DNA from: Rhyzopertha dominica
Lineage: Eukaryota; Arthropoda; Insecta; Coleoptera; Bostrichidae
DNA: 64,000 nt
Reading direction: 5' to 3'
Assembly (NCBI GenBank): GCA_025024175.1
Contig: QCXZ01000003.1
Span: forward strand, 22,960,392-23,024,391
Below, one piece after another: positions 37,315 through 45,429 of the stretch; position 1 is the first letter of the stretch; the number at the start of each line of letters is the position of its first letter. The translations under genes were made by a program, and so were the position numbers. Under the pieces are notes generated by a model. That model saw nothing but the letters and a program-made list of their open reading frames with translations. It had not been told where the DNA came from and made no database searches.

Positions 37315-39320
37315 AGATGCCAACCTATAATACCTATATCCATTATCAGTATCAAAATTTTTGGAATTGTACTGTCTTGGGGGATAATTGAGATGACAAT
37401 AAAAATGTACTTGCACTAGAATGTGTAAATTAGCAAAAAATGCGTTTAATTAATTAATTTAATTTCAAGTAATAATGACGAACCATGGGAAGCTTCTGGT
37501 CGTCAAATTTTCAAAATATGGGTCTACTCTCAACGTATGCTTCGATAAAAATGAAAACCTCTTGCTGCTCAAAGTACGAGACATCGAAACATATGAATTA
37601 TGAAAAAACTGTACACTTTGTTAAAAAAATGTGAATGCGGCAAAGAGCTTTCGGCTTTAAATGACCTTCAGTGGCAGGTACAATATTTAAAAAAATATAC
37701 ACCATTGGAAGAAATGATTAACTTTTGATCAAATGACAAGAATGAAAACAACTTTGTTATAAGAAGTCCCAAACTTATTTTCATCGAAAGTGGAACAAAT
37801 TATTTATTTTTACTTTGGCCATTAAAAATTTTGTATATTTTTCAAAAAGTTTGAAGTGCTTCTTAGTAGGAACCATTAAAGATTTACAAGTTTGACCCAC
37901 ATAAATTTTTAAAATCTAGAGAGTTGTTAAAATTTGCTTATAATAGTTTATATATTTTTAAAACTTTATACCTGGCACTGAAGATGTCCATTTAAGGTCT
38001 AAAGTGCATTTTTTTTAATAAGGTGGAGATGATTTTGAATTATTATGTAATTTGTTTTATAATAAAACTTCAAATAATGGATCAAATGTTTTAATGAAAC
38101 TCTATAAACCTTGCAAATACTTGTAAAAAGTTTCTTGGCCTTCTATTTGTACCTATTTAGGTATAAGGTTTATAGTATATAGTACAGTAAAACACACACA
38201 CTAAATTTCAGCTAAGCTAGGATCTGTTTGCGTTTGTGAAATATAGTTATTTAATAAAAACTTTCACACAGTAAAAAATCAAACGCGCCATATATTTCAG
38301 TAATTATAATTCCAGATTAACTCTATAATAAAGCTTTCCTGAATCCTTACTTTGTCTCACTTATGGTATTGGAAGAAAGAAGAAACACTTTCTTATATTC
38401 TTTGAACGTTGACATATAAAAGACTGCAGAAATATTGTATTTCTTAAGCCGAAAATATCTTTCTCTTTGCTTGCTCTCATTACTTTTTGAATATGCACCT
38501 GTTTTCCTAAATAACTTTGTATCACCTTAATAATGTGCAATGATATTTTTCATTTNATTTCCGCTGACATTTATTGAAGAATGCATTATTTTCTTTGCCA
38601 AATGTTATATTAGACTCATTAACCTAAAAATATTTTTAGCGCATGCTGTTTTTAGAAAGAAGAGGCGGAATATCCGTTACGTGCTCGATGACACACTGTT
38701 GGCATCACTTTTTAGTACACCGACATACAGATTCTGCAGGATAACTCGGTCAGTATGGTGGATTAGCTTCCCAACTCAACAGCAAGCGATGTCCAGCTTT
38801 TAATATGCAGCAAATCAGATTACCTCAGATTAGTCTGGCGAAAGTATAGCACACCTAAGTTCTTAGAACGTTAAGCCTAAAGACCAGCCGATGCAAGAAG
38901 CAGCGTGGAGCAAGCTAAATAACTTTGCAAAACTTATGTAAGACTTACTCGTGCTCTTAGTTCTCTTTCTGCCTCTAAATCATCTTGCAACAGACGAATT
39001 TTATCCTGAAAAAGAAACGTGTTAGTATGTGGAATGACGATGGACGTTACAGTGGTCTTAATAATTATCTATTGAATAACGTCGTATTAATCTATATCTT
39101 CTTAAAAAAAAGATCACTATCACATCACAGTTGCACAACACGGGTGTACAGAGATGTCTTTAATTAAAAGAAATGCGTCCAGGCAAATTATTTTTACCTC
39201 GAGCCTGGTTAGGGCGCTGAGGTCGGCGCTGTACTCGATGTTGACGTCGGCGCTGCCTCCACCAGAGGAACGGTAGGTATACTTGGAGGATCTAGCCGCC
39301 ACAGATGAGGAAGCCGCCAT
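8403..39320 (-). CDS. Prm: Paramyosin, long form, 879 aa, 12 coding exons
   Basis: Joined exons (transcript order) are 39320-39198, 39005-38949, 36621-36535, 36475-36309, 27167-26930, 24520-23887, 20628-20501, 20440-20328, 15702-15378, 12139-11945, 11886-11509 and 8597-8403. They total 2,640 nt, every splice phase agrees, and there are no internal stops. The 879-residue length equals what I recall for Drosophila paramyosin. A short non-helical head (Ala/Ser/Gly/Tyr-rich, residues 1-35) is followed by one continuous heptad-repeat coiled coil and a Ser/Thr-rich non-helical tail ending VQDTRTAEL. Landmarks are [51 protein letters not shown] and [10 protein letters not shown]. Paramyosin forms the core of invertebrate muscle thick filaments. 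The start at 39320 has a clean ATG and the family's head composition. Confidence 0.96.
8598..11508 (-). other. Prm intron 11, contains a MITE-like element
   Basis: A 2.9-kb AT-rich intron between Prm exons 11 and 12. The only structure recognised is the inverted-repeat element at 9857-10462 and an antisense-oriented TACAGGGTA repeat end near 11214. No coding sequence is supported. Confidence 0.5.
9857..10462. mobile_element. MITE-like inverted-repeat element, 606 bp
   Basis: GGGTATTTCAG at 9857-9867 faces its exact reverse complement at 10452-10462, and the similarity extends imperfectly by a few bases. The interior is non-coding. Target duplications are not clear, so element boundaries could be off by a few bases. 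Confidence 0.4.
11509..11886 (-). CDS. Prm: Paramyosin exon 11 (residues 690-815)
   Basis: 378 nt, acceptor GCTGCTGCAG, donor GAACAG|GTAAGA. It encodes [19 protein letters not shown] through [11 protein letters not shown]. The preceding intron is only 58 bp. Confidence 0.96.
11945..12139 (-). CDS. Prm: Paramyosin exon 10 (residues 625-689)
   Basis: 195 nt, phase 0 at both ends, acceptor CTTCCCGTAG, donor GTACAG|GTACGT. It encodes [17 protein letters not shown] through [10 protein letters not shown]. Confidence 0.95.
12140..15377 (-). other. Prm intron 9, unassigned
   Basis: 3.2 kb. A TACAGGGTGT repeat end lies at 14455-14464. The 12.7-13.4 kb part has the patchy composition of decayed repeat coding sequence, but I cannot assign it. 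No exon is supported. Confidence 0.4.
15378..15702 (-). CDS. Prm: Paramyosin exon 9 (residues 516-624), first shared exon
   Basis: 325 nt, acceptor TCTTTTACAG, donor GAATCT|GTAAGT. It opens with one base that completes either Arg (from exon 8) or Ser (from the miniparamyosin exon), then [18 protein letters not shown]. Confidence 0.96.
16012..16763 (-). CDS. Prm: Miniparamyosin-specific first coding exon (250 codons + 2 nt)
   Basis: ATG at 16763. The open frame runs to a TGA at 16008-16010, but an AAAAAG|GTGAAA donor overlaps its end. Using it leaves AG, which pairs with the C that opens exon 9 to make Ser and keeps the paramyosin frame. The head begins [14 protein letters not shown] and ends STHYFYEK. 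Early residues are Tyr-rich with a Pro/Trp patch ([10 protein letters not shown]); the second half is Lys/Ser/Gln-rich. Confidence 0.9.
16764..18490 (-). other. Upstream part of the miniparamyosin promoter region within Prm intron 8
   Basis: Beyond the TATA box and nearby sites no gene or repeat is recognised. Muscle enhancers would be expected here by analogy with flies, but none can be called from sequence. Confidence 0.4.
16820..16827 (-). promoter_or_regulatory. TATA box of the miniparamyosin promoter
   Basis: TATAAAAG on the - strand, 57 nt upstream of the miniparamyosin ATG. It predicts initiation near 16797-16800 and a short leader of about 35 nt. A CAGCTG E-box overlaps the initiation area at 16801-16806, and a near-consensus MEF2 site (CTAAAAATAT on the - strand) lies at 16885-16894. 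TATA position is seen; the factor sites are inferred from consensus. Confidence 0.7.
18491..19915 (+). pseudogene. Mariner-like (DUF4817-type) transposase relic
   Basis: It begins at a TACAGGGTGT terminus (18493). The N-terminal [19 protein letters not shown] (about 19050-19110) resembles the DUF4817 helix-turn-helix head. Further on, [19 protein letters not shown] sequence, here read as [18 protein letters not shown] (about 19540-19595), and a decayed [12 protein letters not shown] region match the DDE domain of this IS630/Tc1-mariner-superfamily transposase group. Multiple frameshifts and stops; inactive. Sits in Prm intron 8, antisense to the gene. Confidence 0.6.
20328..20440 (-). CDS. 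Prm: Paramyosin exon 8 (residues 479-516), last long-form-only exon
   Basis: 113 nt, acceptor CTTCTTAG, donor ATTCG|GTGAGT. It encodes [18 protein letters not shown] through EKDEEIEAI plus CG, which joins exon 9 to make Arg516. It is separated from exon 7 by only 60 bp. Confidence 0.95.
20501..20628 (-). CDS. Prm: Paramyosin exon 7 (residues 436-478)
   Basis: 128 nt, acceptor TTGTTTAAG (a poor pyrimidine tract), donor GAAGCC|GTAAGT. It completes Asp436 and encodes [20 protein letters not shown] through AAYKEAEA. Confidence 0.94.
20629..21409 (-). other. Prm intron 6, part flanking the Penelope-like element
   Basis: AT-rich non-coding sequence, nothing recognised. The same intron continues on the other side of the element at 23621-23886. 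Confidence 0.5.
21410..23620 (-). mobile_element. Penelope-like retroelement with RT and GIY-YIG endonuclease relics
   Basis: Read on the - strand, RT motifs appear first: [18 protein letters not shown] and [18 protein letters not shown] (22755-22500), then [14 protein letters not shown] with the catalytic YVDD at 22455-22466. A GIY-YIG endonuclease follows ([43 protein letters not shown]; 21915-21740). This RT-then-GIY-YIG order defines Penelope-like elements. Frameshifts and stops show it is dead. Both ends carry copies of one ~100-bp module in opposite orientation (21412-21500 and 23515-23612), and a partial third copy lies at 23471-23496. Confidence 0.82.
23887..24520 (-). CDS. Prm: Paramyosin exon 6 (residues 225-436)
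   Basis: At 634 nt this is the largest rod exon. Acceptor TTTTCGCAG, donor ACCG|GTAAGT. It encodes [20 protein letters not shown] through [13 protein letters not shown] and one base of Asp436, all in coiled-coil heptads. Confidence 0.96.
26011..26121. repeat. 111-bp hairpin with perfect 21-bp arms
   Basis: 26011-26031 is the exact reverse complement of 26101-26121 (core ACGTTTAAATATTTAAT), with a 69-bp spacer. It could be a tiny MITE or a foldback. No target duplication is seen. Confidence 0.7.
26314..26385. repeat. Perfect two-copy tandem repeat, 36-bp unit
   Basis: 26314-26349 is repeated exactly at 26350-26385. The unit begins CTAGCTTTAACGCGC. Confidence 0.9.
26930..27167 (-). CDS. Prm: Paramyosin exon 5 (residues 145-224)
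   Basis: 238 nt, acceptor ATTTTTCAG, donor CTTAAG|GTACAT. It completes Arg145 and encodes [18 protein letters not shown] through [15 protein letters not shown]. Reading through the donor would add a few non-family residues, so the donor is well placed. Confidence 0.95.
27168..28080 (-). other. Prm intron 4, 5' flank of the transposon nest
   Basis: The first part (lowest coordinates) of the 9.1-kb Prm intron 4. AT-rich, no feature recognised. Confidence 0.45.
28721..29914. mobile_element. hAT-type element, 1,194 bp, nested in a mariner-like relic
   Basis: The left end is CAGGGGTGCCGACTCC; the reverse complement of the right end is CAGGAGCGCCAGC. Both are flanked by the 8-bp duplication TGGAGAAC (28713-28720 and 29915-29922). 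Subterminal GTGGGTGCTC/GAGCACCCAC palindromes occur at both ends. The interior carries a Penelope-like fragment instead of a hAT transposase. Confidence 0.82.
28960..29480 (-). pseudogene. Penelope-like GIY-YIG fragment inside the hAT element
   Basis: The - strand reads [41 protein letters not shown] and [12 protein letters not shown] (29240-28985). This is the C-x2-C, K-Y-I-G-Q, H ... L-T-E-H ... E-M-x-x-I pattern of Penelope-like GIY-YIG domains. Upstream, about 29300-29480, is the decayed linker before that domain. It is from a different family from the element at 21.4-23.6 kb. Confidence 0.6.
30527..31790. repeat. Long imperfect palindrome (foldback element), ~590-bp arms
   Basis: The arm 30527-31112 faces 31192-31790 in inverted orientation with a 79-nt central spacer. 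Matching pairs are checked along its length: CAGGAGGAAG (30541) with 31765-31774, TGCCTAGT (31072) with 31228-31235, and CTGAATATGCC (31093) with 31201-31211. Similarity is high but not perfect, roughly 85% by eye. The left end TATACAGGGAGATTCAGG resembles the dispersed TACAGGGTGT repeat ends. It lies in Prm intron 4, so the Prm pre-mRNA would contain both arms. Confidence 0.85.
31800..36300 (-). other. Prm intron 4, right part, unassigned
   Basis: About 4.5 kb of AT-rich sequence. I see no convincing coding sequence, RNA gene or bounded repeat. Confidence 0.45.
36309..36475 (-). CDS. Prm: Paramyosin exon 4 (residues 90-145)
   Basis: 167 nt, acceptor TTTCTCTAG, donor TCAAG|GTATGT. It begins [16 protein letters not shown] and ends in the split Arg codon 145. 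The intron before it is only 59 bp; the one after it is 9.1 kb. Confidence 0.95.
36535..36621 (-). CDS. Prm: Paramyosin exon 3 (residues 61-89)
   Basis: 87 nt, acceptor TTTTCACAG, donor AGTCAG|GTAATA. It encodes [19 protein letters not shown] and continues to EGGAESQ, a highly conserved paramyosin segment. Confidence 0.95.
37280..37313. repeat. (CT)n microsatellite
   Basis: About 16 uninterrupted CT dinucleotides. Confidence 0.95.
37625..38025 (-). mobile_element. Short Penelope-like fragment bounded by inverted modules
   Basis: The - strand carries [18 protein letters not shown] (about 37905-37850), typical of a GIY-YIG endonuclease. Both sides have oppositely oriented copies of a module: CAGTGGCAGGTA near 37671 facing TACCTGGCACTGAAGATG near 37970, each with a GAAAG/TCTAAAG-like tail. 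The rest of the retroelement is missing. Confidence 0.5.
38949..39005 (-). CDS. Prm: Paramyosin exon 2 (residues 42-60)
   Basis: A 57-nt microexon, acceptor TTTTCAG, donor CGA|GTAAGT, encoding [19 protein letters not shown]. Phase 0 on both sides. It is too small to appear as an open frame on its own. Confidence 0.93.
39198..39320 (-). CDS. Prm: Paramyosin exon 1 (residues 1-41)
   Basis: It starts at ATG in the context AACGATGGC and encodes the non-helical head rich in Ala, Ser, Gly and Tyr. It ends CTCGAG|GTAAAA in phase 0. Upstream on the - strand, TTTTCTCACACAG lies about 50 nt before the ATG and would serve as an acceptor if a 5' UTR intron exists. Confidence 0.93.
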
Positions 39321-39530
39321 CGTTTAGTAAATTTCGATTAGAATGCACTGGTCGTTGTTAACTACTGTGTGAGAAAACCCGCGTGCCGGCGCCGCCTTGC
39401 ACTGGTGGCTTAGTCGTTCGTATGAGCGTCGCGACGGTGAAAACCGGAATAAAGTCGTCGGGGTGGTTTGCGTCTGCGCCCGTCTTAGGAAGACGCGGAC
39501 GCGCAATTTTCTGCGCACGTGACTCAGAAG
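39321..39530 (-). promoter_or_regulatory. CpG-rich 5' region of paramyosin
   Basis: The 200 bp upstream of the paramyosin ATG are markedly CpG- and GC-rich compared with the AT-rich surroundings, notably 39380-39395 and 39460-39525. No TATA box is visible. This is the likeliest promoter and leader of the long form, although an acceptor-like TTTTCTCACACAG near 39371 leaves room for an upstream non-coding exon. Confidence 0.45.
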
Positions 39531-39649
39531 ATGTGCTGTTTTTCTGGAAAGCTCGGCTATTTTGGACGATTATTGTGTATGCATTTTTGTGCATTTTTGA
39601 CAAATTCCACCTACCTAGCTGTATTATTGCATACATTTGTATTTTGATC

Positions 39650-40690
39650 CCGGAAAATGTAAACTACCCTAGACAGATCTAATGAATGCTTTGAATCAGC
39701 AAACTACTTATTTTGGACACTTACACCCACACATTTCGTTTCAATTTGAGTCACTTCATTTATTATGTTACAGCCTGCAGGTATGTCGCATATTTTGGCT
39801 ATGAACTTGTTGTGAATAACCATTATTATATTCCTTTGCGATGCGTACTGATTGAATCATACAGGTTTTTTTAATCATTAATTAATCAGCAATATTGCAA
39901 CGAGTTTAATAGATTACATTACGTATAGCTTCTATGCTGTTTGTAAGCCACTGCTACATTAAAATTAGGTACTGAGAAATACTGTATCGTGCAATGGACT
40001 ACTGGACTAAACTAAAAAATATTTTCCTCTTTTTGTGATACAAGTGGTGTCAGTGACTGAGATCATTGATGCTTCCTGTTGAGCGTGCGCTGTGTACATA
40101 CATGAACGACCGAAATGTGCAGGTGGCCAAACAGTTACTGACACAGCTAATGTAACCAGCTTTTACTTGTAAGCAGGTGTGCCTACTGCTCCTAAATAAA
40201 AATATACGTATTATTTGATGATTTAGTACTGTACCTTCAAAGTTTGTAGCTTCAAATTGCTAGCTAATGTATGAATTTCATCTACCTAATCACTGTTCAT
40301 GTCATTTAATAATCAGAAAATTAAAATATAAAGGAGGCTCGAAATCACATAATGTTGTTCTTGTCATTCACTGACGGAAAATATTAAACAAAAGTGAACT
40401 CATTTCTAAAACTTAATCACCTAAAAACATTTCTATGGTTAGATAAACTAAAAGATACTGCTTTATTTTAATTGAAGAACAATAGGCGCAATTTAGCCAA
40501 GGCTATTCTTACATTTTACCTATAAGGTACCACAGAACTGAAGTATAAAACTATACTTATAATACCAGGACAAGTTTAAGAATTAAAAATTCTAACAGAA
40601 TAAAACTAAACAACGATCAAATCGTGCAGGAAACTTTGTTGATCCTGCAAATGCGTATTAAGGGAACGCTTAAACGACTATAGAGACCTG
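39650..40690. other. Region upstream of Prm, unassigned
   Basis: AT-rich, no coding sequence or repeat recognised. Any distal Prm enhancer would lie here or further right. Confidence 0.45.
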
Positions 40691-43080
40691 CAACAGAAGG
40701 TATTTTTACGGGAATTAAATAACTTTACTCACTGAAAAGTAAAGCTGCCACCAAATAATGCGGTGTTGTGGATTGCCATTGTTAAGCGGCCGGATTACTC
40801 TGCTGTGGATGTCATCTCGAAAAATCAAAGTATGATTGTGTACCAGTAATTATGATCCTGTATACAAGCGTAAGAAGATTGTATTTCATTCTTGCATCCA
40901 TGTTGAACCAACCGATCTCCTTTAAATGACTTTACATGATCAAGTTTACGAAGGTTATTATTCATCATGAATTCTGAGCCTTCTGTATTCTGCTGTTAGA
41001 GGCATGATGTATACAATAATGAGACGACGCCAAATCTTCACACTTTACTTTAGGTTTTTTTTGTTCAGAAGATGTTTATTAGCATAGGGTAGCCTCAGTC
41101 GTGCATAGTTCTGAAAGAGCAGAATCTGACGAAAACAACATAACAGATTTTTCTGTGTTTAGCTTCAAACCACGCTCACTGCAGTATATAGCAACACATT
41201 GGAGGTCAGCGTTGATCTCCTTGGAAGCAACTTCCGGAGGACCAAAGTTGTATGTGGTAAAATGTGGCAGACGAAAATAAATCTGCAGTATATGTTAGTA
41301 ATAATATAGGACCGAGCAACAAGCCCTGGAGCACTTCTGATATAACAAGACTAGCAGCTGACAGTTTATCATTTGCATAAACGCGATGGTTTCTACCTGT
41401 CAAGCAAGACTGGAGAAATGCTACAATAGTTGGGTTAAATCCATAGTAAACCATCAGTTGCCAACGAATGAGATCATAATTGATTAAATCAAAAAGCTTT
41501 TGAAAGATCGAGTGCAACAAGCTGACAATTTTTTATCTAATAAAGTTGTCAGTAATATTTAGGAGAGATGTGGTTGCTCTGTGGAATTTGCAAAAGCCGG
41601 ATGGATGCTCCGATACAATGTCATTCTCCAACACGTTAGCTTCTTTCCAACGTTGTGGAAAGTAACCAACCTCTAAGCAGCAGTCTATGACAAGTGTAAT
41701 GTACAGAAGAATTTCAGCCATCATCAGTAAGCAGCATTAGATGATGAACATTTAAAACATCTTCGGTGGTATGTTTAAATTAAGTGTAAAACAAAAATTG
41801 CTACGTTATTGAGCAGTTACTATTCTTGAAAACAAAGGTAAAAAATTTATGGCTCGCGATTGTAAAGATGTGAGGAATATATTTGCTTTGTTGCTAGATG
41901 AGATTTAACGTTCTCAGCTCACGTCACAACAATCTAGAGCTTTTTTGAGGATATAAATAATAATTCATGTAATTTCGTTTCACTGTGCGTATTGCCGTTA
42001 GCGCGAAAATTTTCATTGTACCTTCTCCACGCATCCGCACTTTCAGAGCTTGAAGTGTCTAAAAGCAGCGTCGCGTTTATTCATGATAAATTTCATAGTA
42101 TCTGCAAGCTAAGGGTTCGCAGGATTGGTTACTCTTTTATAGTACTACGTATATAAGCATGATAGTTCATTAAACATTGTATACTGTGAGTAAGCCAGTC
42201 TACCTTAGTATTAATATCATTAATTGTCAATACGATATCCCTCATCGGTTGATTATTGAGGTCGCAGATAAAATTTGCCTGATTAAATTATTTAAAATCC
42301 CAAATATTACAATCCCTCGGTTAGACTTAAATTTAGGTATTTTGAATTCACTCTAGTCAACCTGTGGTCATTTACAAGATCAGCACTTACCGTACCTAAA
42401 GATACCATATCAGAACTGATAAATACAGGATCAATAAGAACTGATATTGAAGAGATCACTCGACTAGATTCATCGATAACCTGAATGAAACCGTACATCA
42501 AACACTCGTTAAGAGGGTTATCTCCAATAAATAGATCTACATTAGCATCTCCTAATATGGACTATTATACTATTAGGAATAAAAATTGCAAGAAATATCA
42601 TCAAAGGTTCAATACAGTGGTGCAAGTTTGAAGTAGGGGGACGATATAATATACCCACGATATATACTACAAGTTTTCCAGATGCGATCACTTTGTAAGC
42701 TGAAAGGCATTATTAAATTGAGACTGATGTTATATTTCACGTATACCGCAACAACACCCCTCTTCTGTCTCTATCCTTGCTGAGTAGGTATATAATAGTC
42801 TGGTATTTTAATTATCCTGTTGCAGCCGATAACCAGATTCCGTAACACCAAAGATATCAAGCTTATTATGACTAACTAGATTTGAAAATTCATTAATACC
42901 AATAAAGAGCGATATTGCATTTGCATGGCCCATTTTATTTGATCACGTTTAATCGCCATAATTGGTACCCTCTTAAACTATATCTGGCTTATTCAAAATC
43001 CTCCAATGGCTCACATTGCTCAAAGCCTGTTATTAGTCCCTTAAAATTTCTAGCACTTTAAATTTTTTATTAATGCCTGG
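40690..43080 (-). pseudogene. LINE (non-LTR retrotransposon) relic 1, endonuclease and reverse transcriptase
   Basis: On the - strand, in order: endonuclease start SHNKLDIFGVTES (near 42870), RDRRGVVVAVYVKYNISLN (near 42770), endonuclease C-part FIQVIDESSRVISSIS, LIDPVFISSD (42500-42310), then RT with LLNITDNFIR, DLINYDLIRWQLMVYYGF, GLLLGPILLLTYTADLF (41720-41290; PQGS site degenerate), palm/thumb GLKLNTEKSVMLF (near 41165), and the C-terminal FRDDIHSRVIRPLNN (near 40800). Many frameshifts and stops. Clade not assigned (jockey/CR1/I-like organisation). Confidence 0.7.
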
Positions 43081-44485
43081 AATATCTAGTATAACATGAA
43101 ATATCGCCCCATTAATTGATCGTGTTTTTTTAATAGTCAAACGAAGAGCATGGCAAAATGAAATTATTATAAATTCTTAAGAAATTTGTATTATTTGGCC
43201 ATTGTTAAGAACCAAAGAAGACCTTAGAGTTCATGATATATATACAGTAGAAATAATATTATTTAAAGAATTAAAATCAATGTCAAAGAGCAAAAAGCTA
43301 GTCTCGCGGTAAATATCTGCAATCCGGGATAATCTTTATACAAATTCAATATAGAAACTCTGTTTCAGACTCAGACCCGAAGCTTTACAAATTATTATGC
43401 CGGAGATGGAATTTGTTTTTGTCTTTACACTATTCGTAACGCATATAATCAATTTCTGTATAGTTTATGTATAGAAAGCAACACTTTCCGAAATGTGTAG
43501 AAGACATCCCAGAGTAGCTAAGCCTGAAAAATACTCGAATGCATAATATATTATATAAGTAATCAACTCAACCTGTATATCGGTACACACAAATAATTTA
43601 TTTGCTATCTTCTGTCCTAATACAAGTGCCGGATAACATACTCTCATATTTAAATAAAAATGTCTGTTTGTTTGTAACGGTGCTGCTCAACTTCGATACT
43701 ACAGATCCTGAAATCCTACTCACCAAACAATTTTGCTAACTGGCTTTTGTATAATGTATCATAAAATAATATCGTCTGGTATTTCCTTGCCTTTTTTTAA
43801 TGCAACTGCTCCTGCCCTCTTTCTACTATAATGTGGTCTATGTTTTATGGCATTCCTTGCCGCTCTCTGACATTTGGTCTGTTTTCTTTGTCTGTATTTC
43901 TTTGCATAAACTGCGATAATTTTTAAATAGAAGGCCAGTTGTCCCCACCATTAGGGTTCGACCGAATTTCGCCATTTCAATTTGTAGAATTGGAATATAT
44001 TATCTGTTATTTATGTGTTAACTAATATATGAAGTCAAGTTTTTTCATTAGCTATGCTAATATCTGTTCAGAACGTAATTCGGTTGTAAATGTATGGGAA
44101 AAGTCTCAGTCATACACATTAGATAATGTAAAAAAAGAGTCTAGCGTGGTATATCCACGGCCATTTTTGAAGCCTCCTAACGATGTAATACTTCATATGA
44201 TTATTAAAAAATGTTATGGTCGTTTTTCTCTTTTATTCTGATTTTAACACAGTAAGCTATGGAAAAATGAAATATTTTGGTTTTAAATTTTACGAAACAA
44301 AACATTTCAAAAACTTTTGTTGAATTGAATAAGTCTTATTTCTGTAACGAAATACTGTTGGGTATTTATAAATATATAAAAACTAAAACAAGGCACATAG
44401 TACCTAAATTAATTACTAATAATGTTCAAAACAGCAGCATTATTATCAATGCGTGTATTCCACCGTTTCAAAACACAGAGTGAAG
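43080..44485. other. Unassigned intergenic stretch
   Basis: AT-rich. Short open frames around 44029-44483 have no recognisable motif and biased composition, so I do not call them genes. Confidence 0.4.
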
Positions 44486-44489
44486 CTTT

Positions 44490-45420
44490 TTAATAGAACG
44501 TCTATCAATTCCCATTAAAGCATCTTGAACGGCTACTCTAAGGTCTTCCACTCTTTGTTTTTAATTATTCACCAAAAAAAAAAGCTGAAATAAATAGAAC
44601 AGGAGATGGAACTGGTCCGTTTCTTCCAGCCCAGGAGTTGGGAAAAACTTGATTTAAATAATTTCAAACAGACTCGGGTCTCTAAATCCAATTATATATC
44701 TTGGAATTCGTTCTGAAGGAAAGTGATATAGCGTGCACCAGTTAAAGATCCATCAAAAATATGCAGTCAAGCACTATTGACCCTATCATACCACACCATA
44801 CATTAAAATGCATGTCTATGCTGTGTTTTCTGCACCGCAACTAACTGCAGATAGATCTATTTCGCTATCATTATAGCTCATCAGTGCAGTTTAGGTCTAG
44901 TGCAGACAGCACGGCATAGAACTGGTTTTGCCATACATTAAACTTGAATTTCAATTGGGGCCTCCCCCTGTCCAATATAACGAGGATATTTGTTATGCCT
45001 GTTGAACGCTGTTTCTGAATCGTGTTTCATCACTCGAAATAATTTTAATGAAAATTGTGAATGGGCCCTACACATATTCAATCTGCAGAATTCTATGCGT
45101 CTCTCGTAGTCACCAGCATGCAGAGTTTGTGACAATGATAACTTGTACGGATAAAATGCGTTGGTTCTTTTCTAACACTCTTACAAAAGTGTGCTGCAAT
45201 ATTCCTGCATTTGCCGCAACCTGCCTTCTTGATGCCGATGGATTTTGAAATACGCAAGCTAAAACATTATTTGTTTCTGCCACTTCAGTGATTTGAGTTA
45301 AAGGTCCTTTGATTTACCGAATGAGCCGTAGATTTCCAAATTATCATACAATCCCTTAAATGTAGGCAAGGAAGGCTGGCGTTTCAATTACACCGCATGT
45401 AGCACTGTTCTAAGTTAGAA
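44490..45420 (-). pseudogene. Mariner-like (DUF4817-type) transposase relic
   Basis: The - strand reads NPSASRRQVAANAGILQ (helix-turn-helix, near 45240), SQTLHAGDYERRIEFCRLN (near 45135-45075), SETAFNRHNKYPRY (near 45020), then IFDGSLTGARYITFLQNEF (near 44760-44700). These follow the fixed order of DUF4817-type transposases (L-H-x-x-D-Y-x-x-R-x-x-F-C-R-W; F-x-x-H-N; G-x-L-T-G-x-R-Y-x-x-x-L-x-N-E). Interrupted by several stops. Confidence 0.65.
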
Positions 45421-45429
45421 TAATACATT

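Larger units (their letters stand above)
36622..38948 (-). other. Prm intron 2
   Basis: A 2.3-kb intron with a CT microsatellite and a short Penelope-like fragment; otherwise nothing recognised. Confidence 0.5.
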
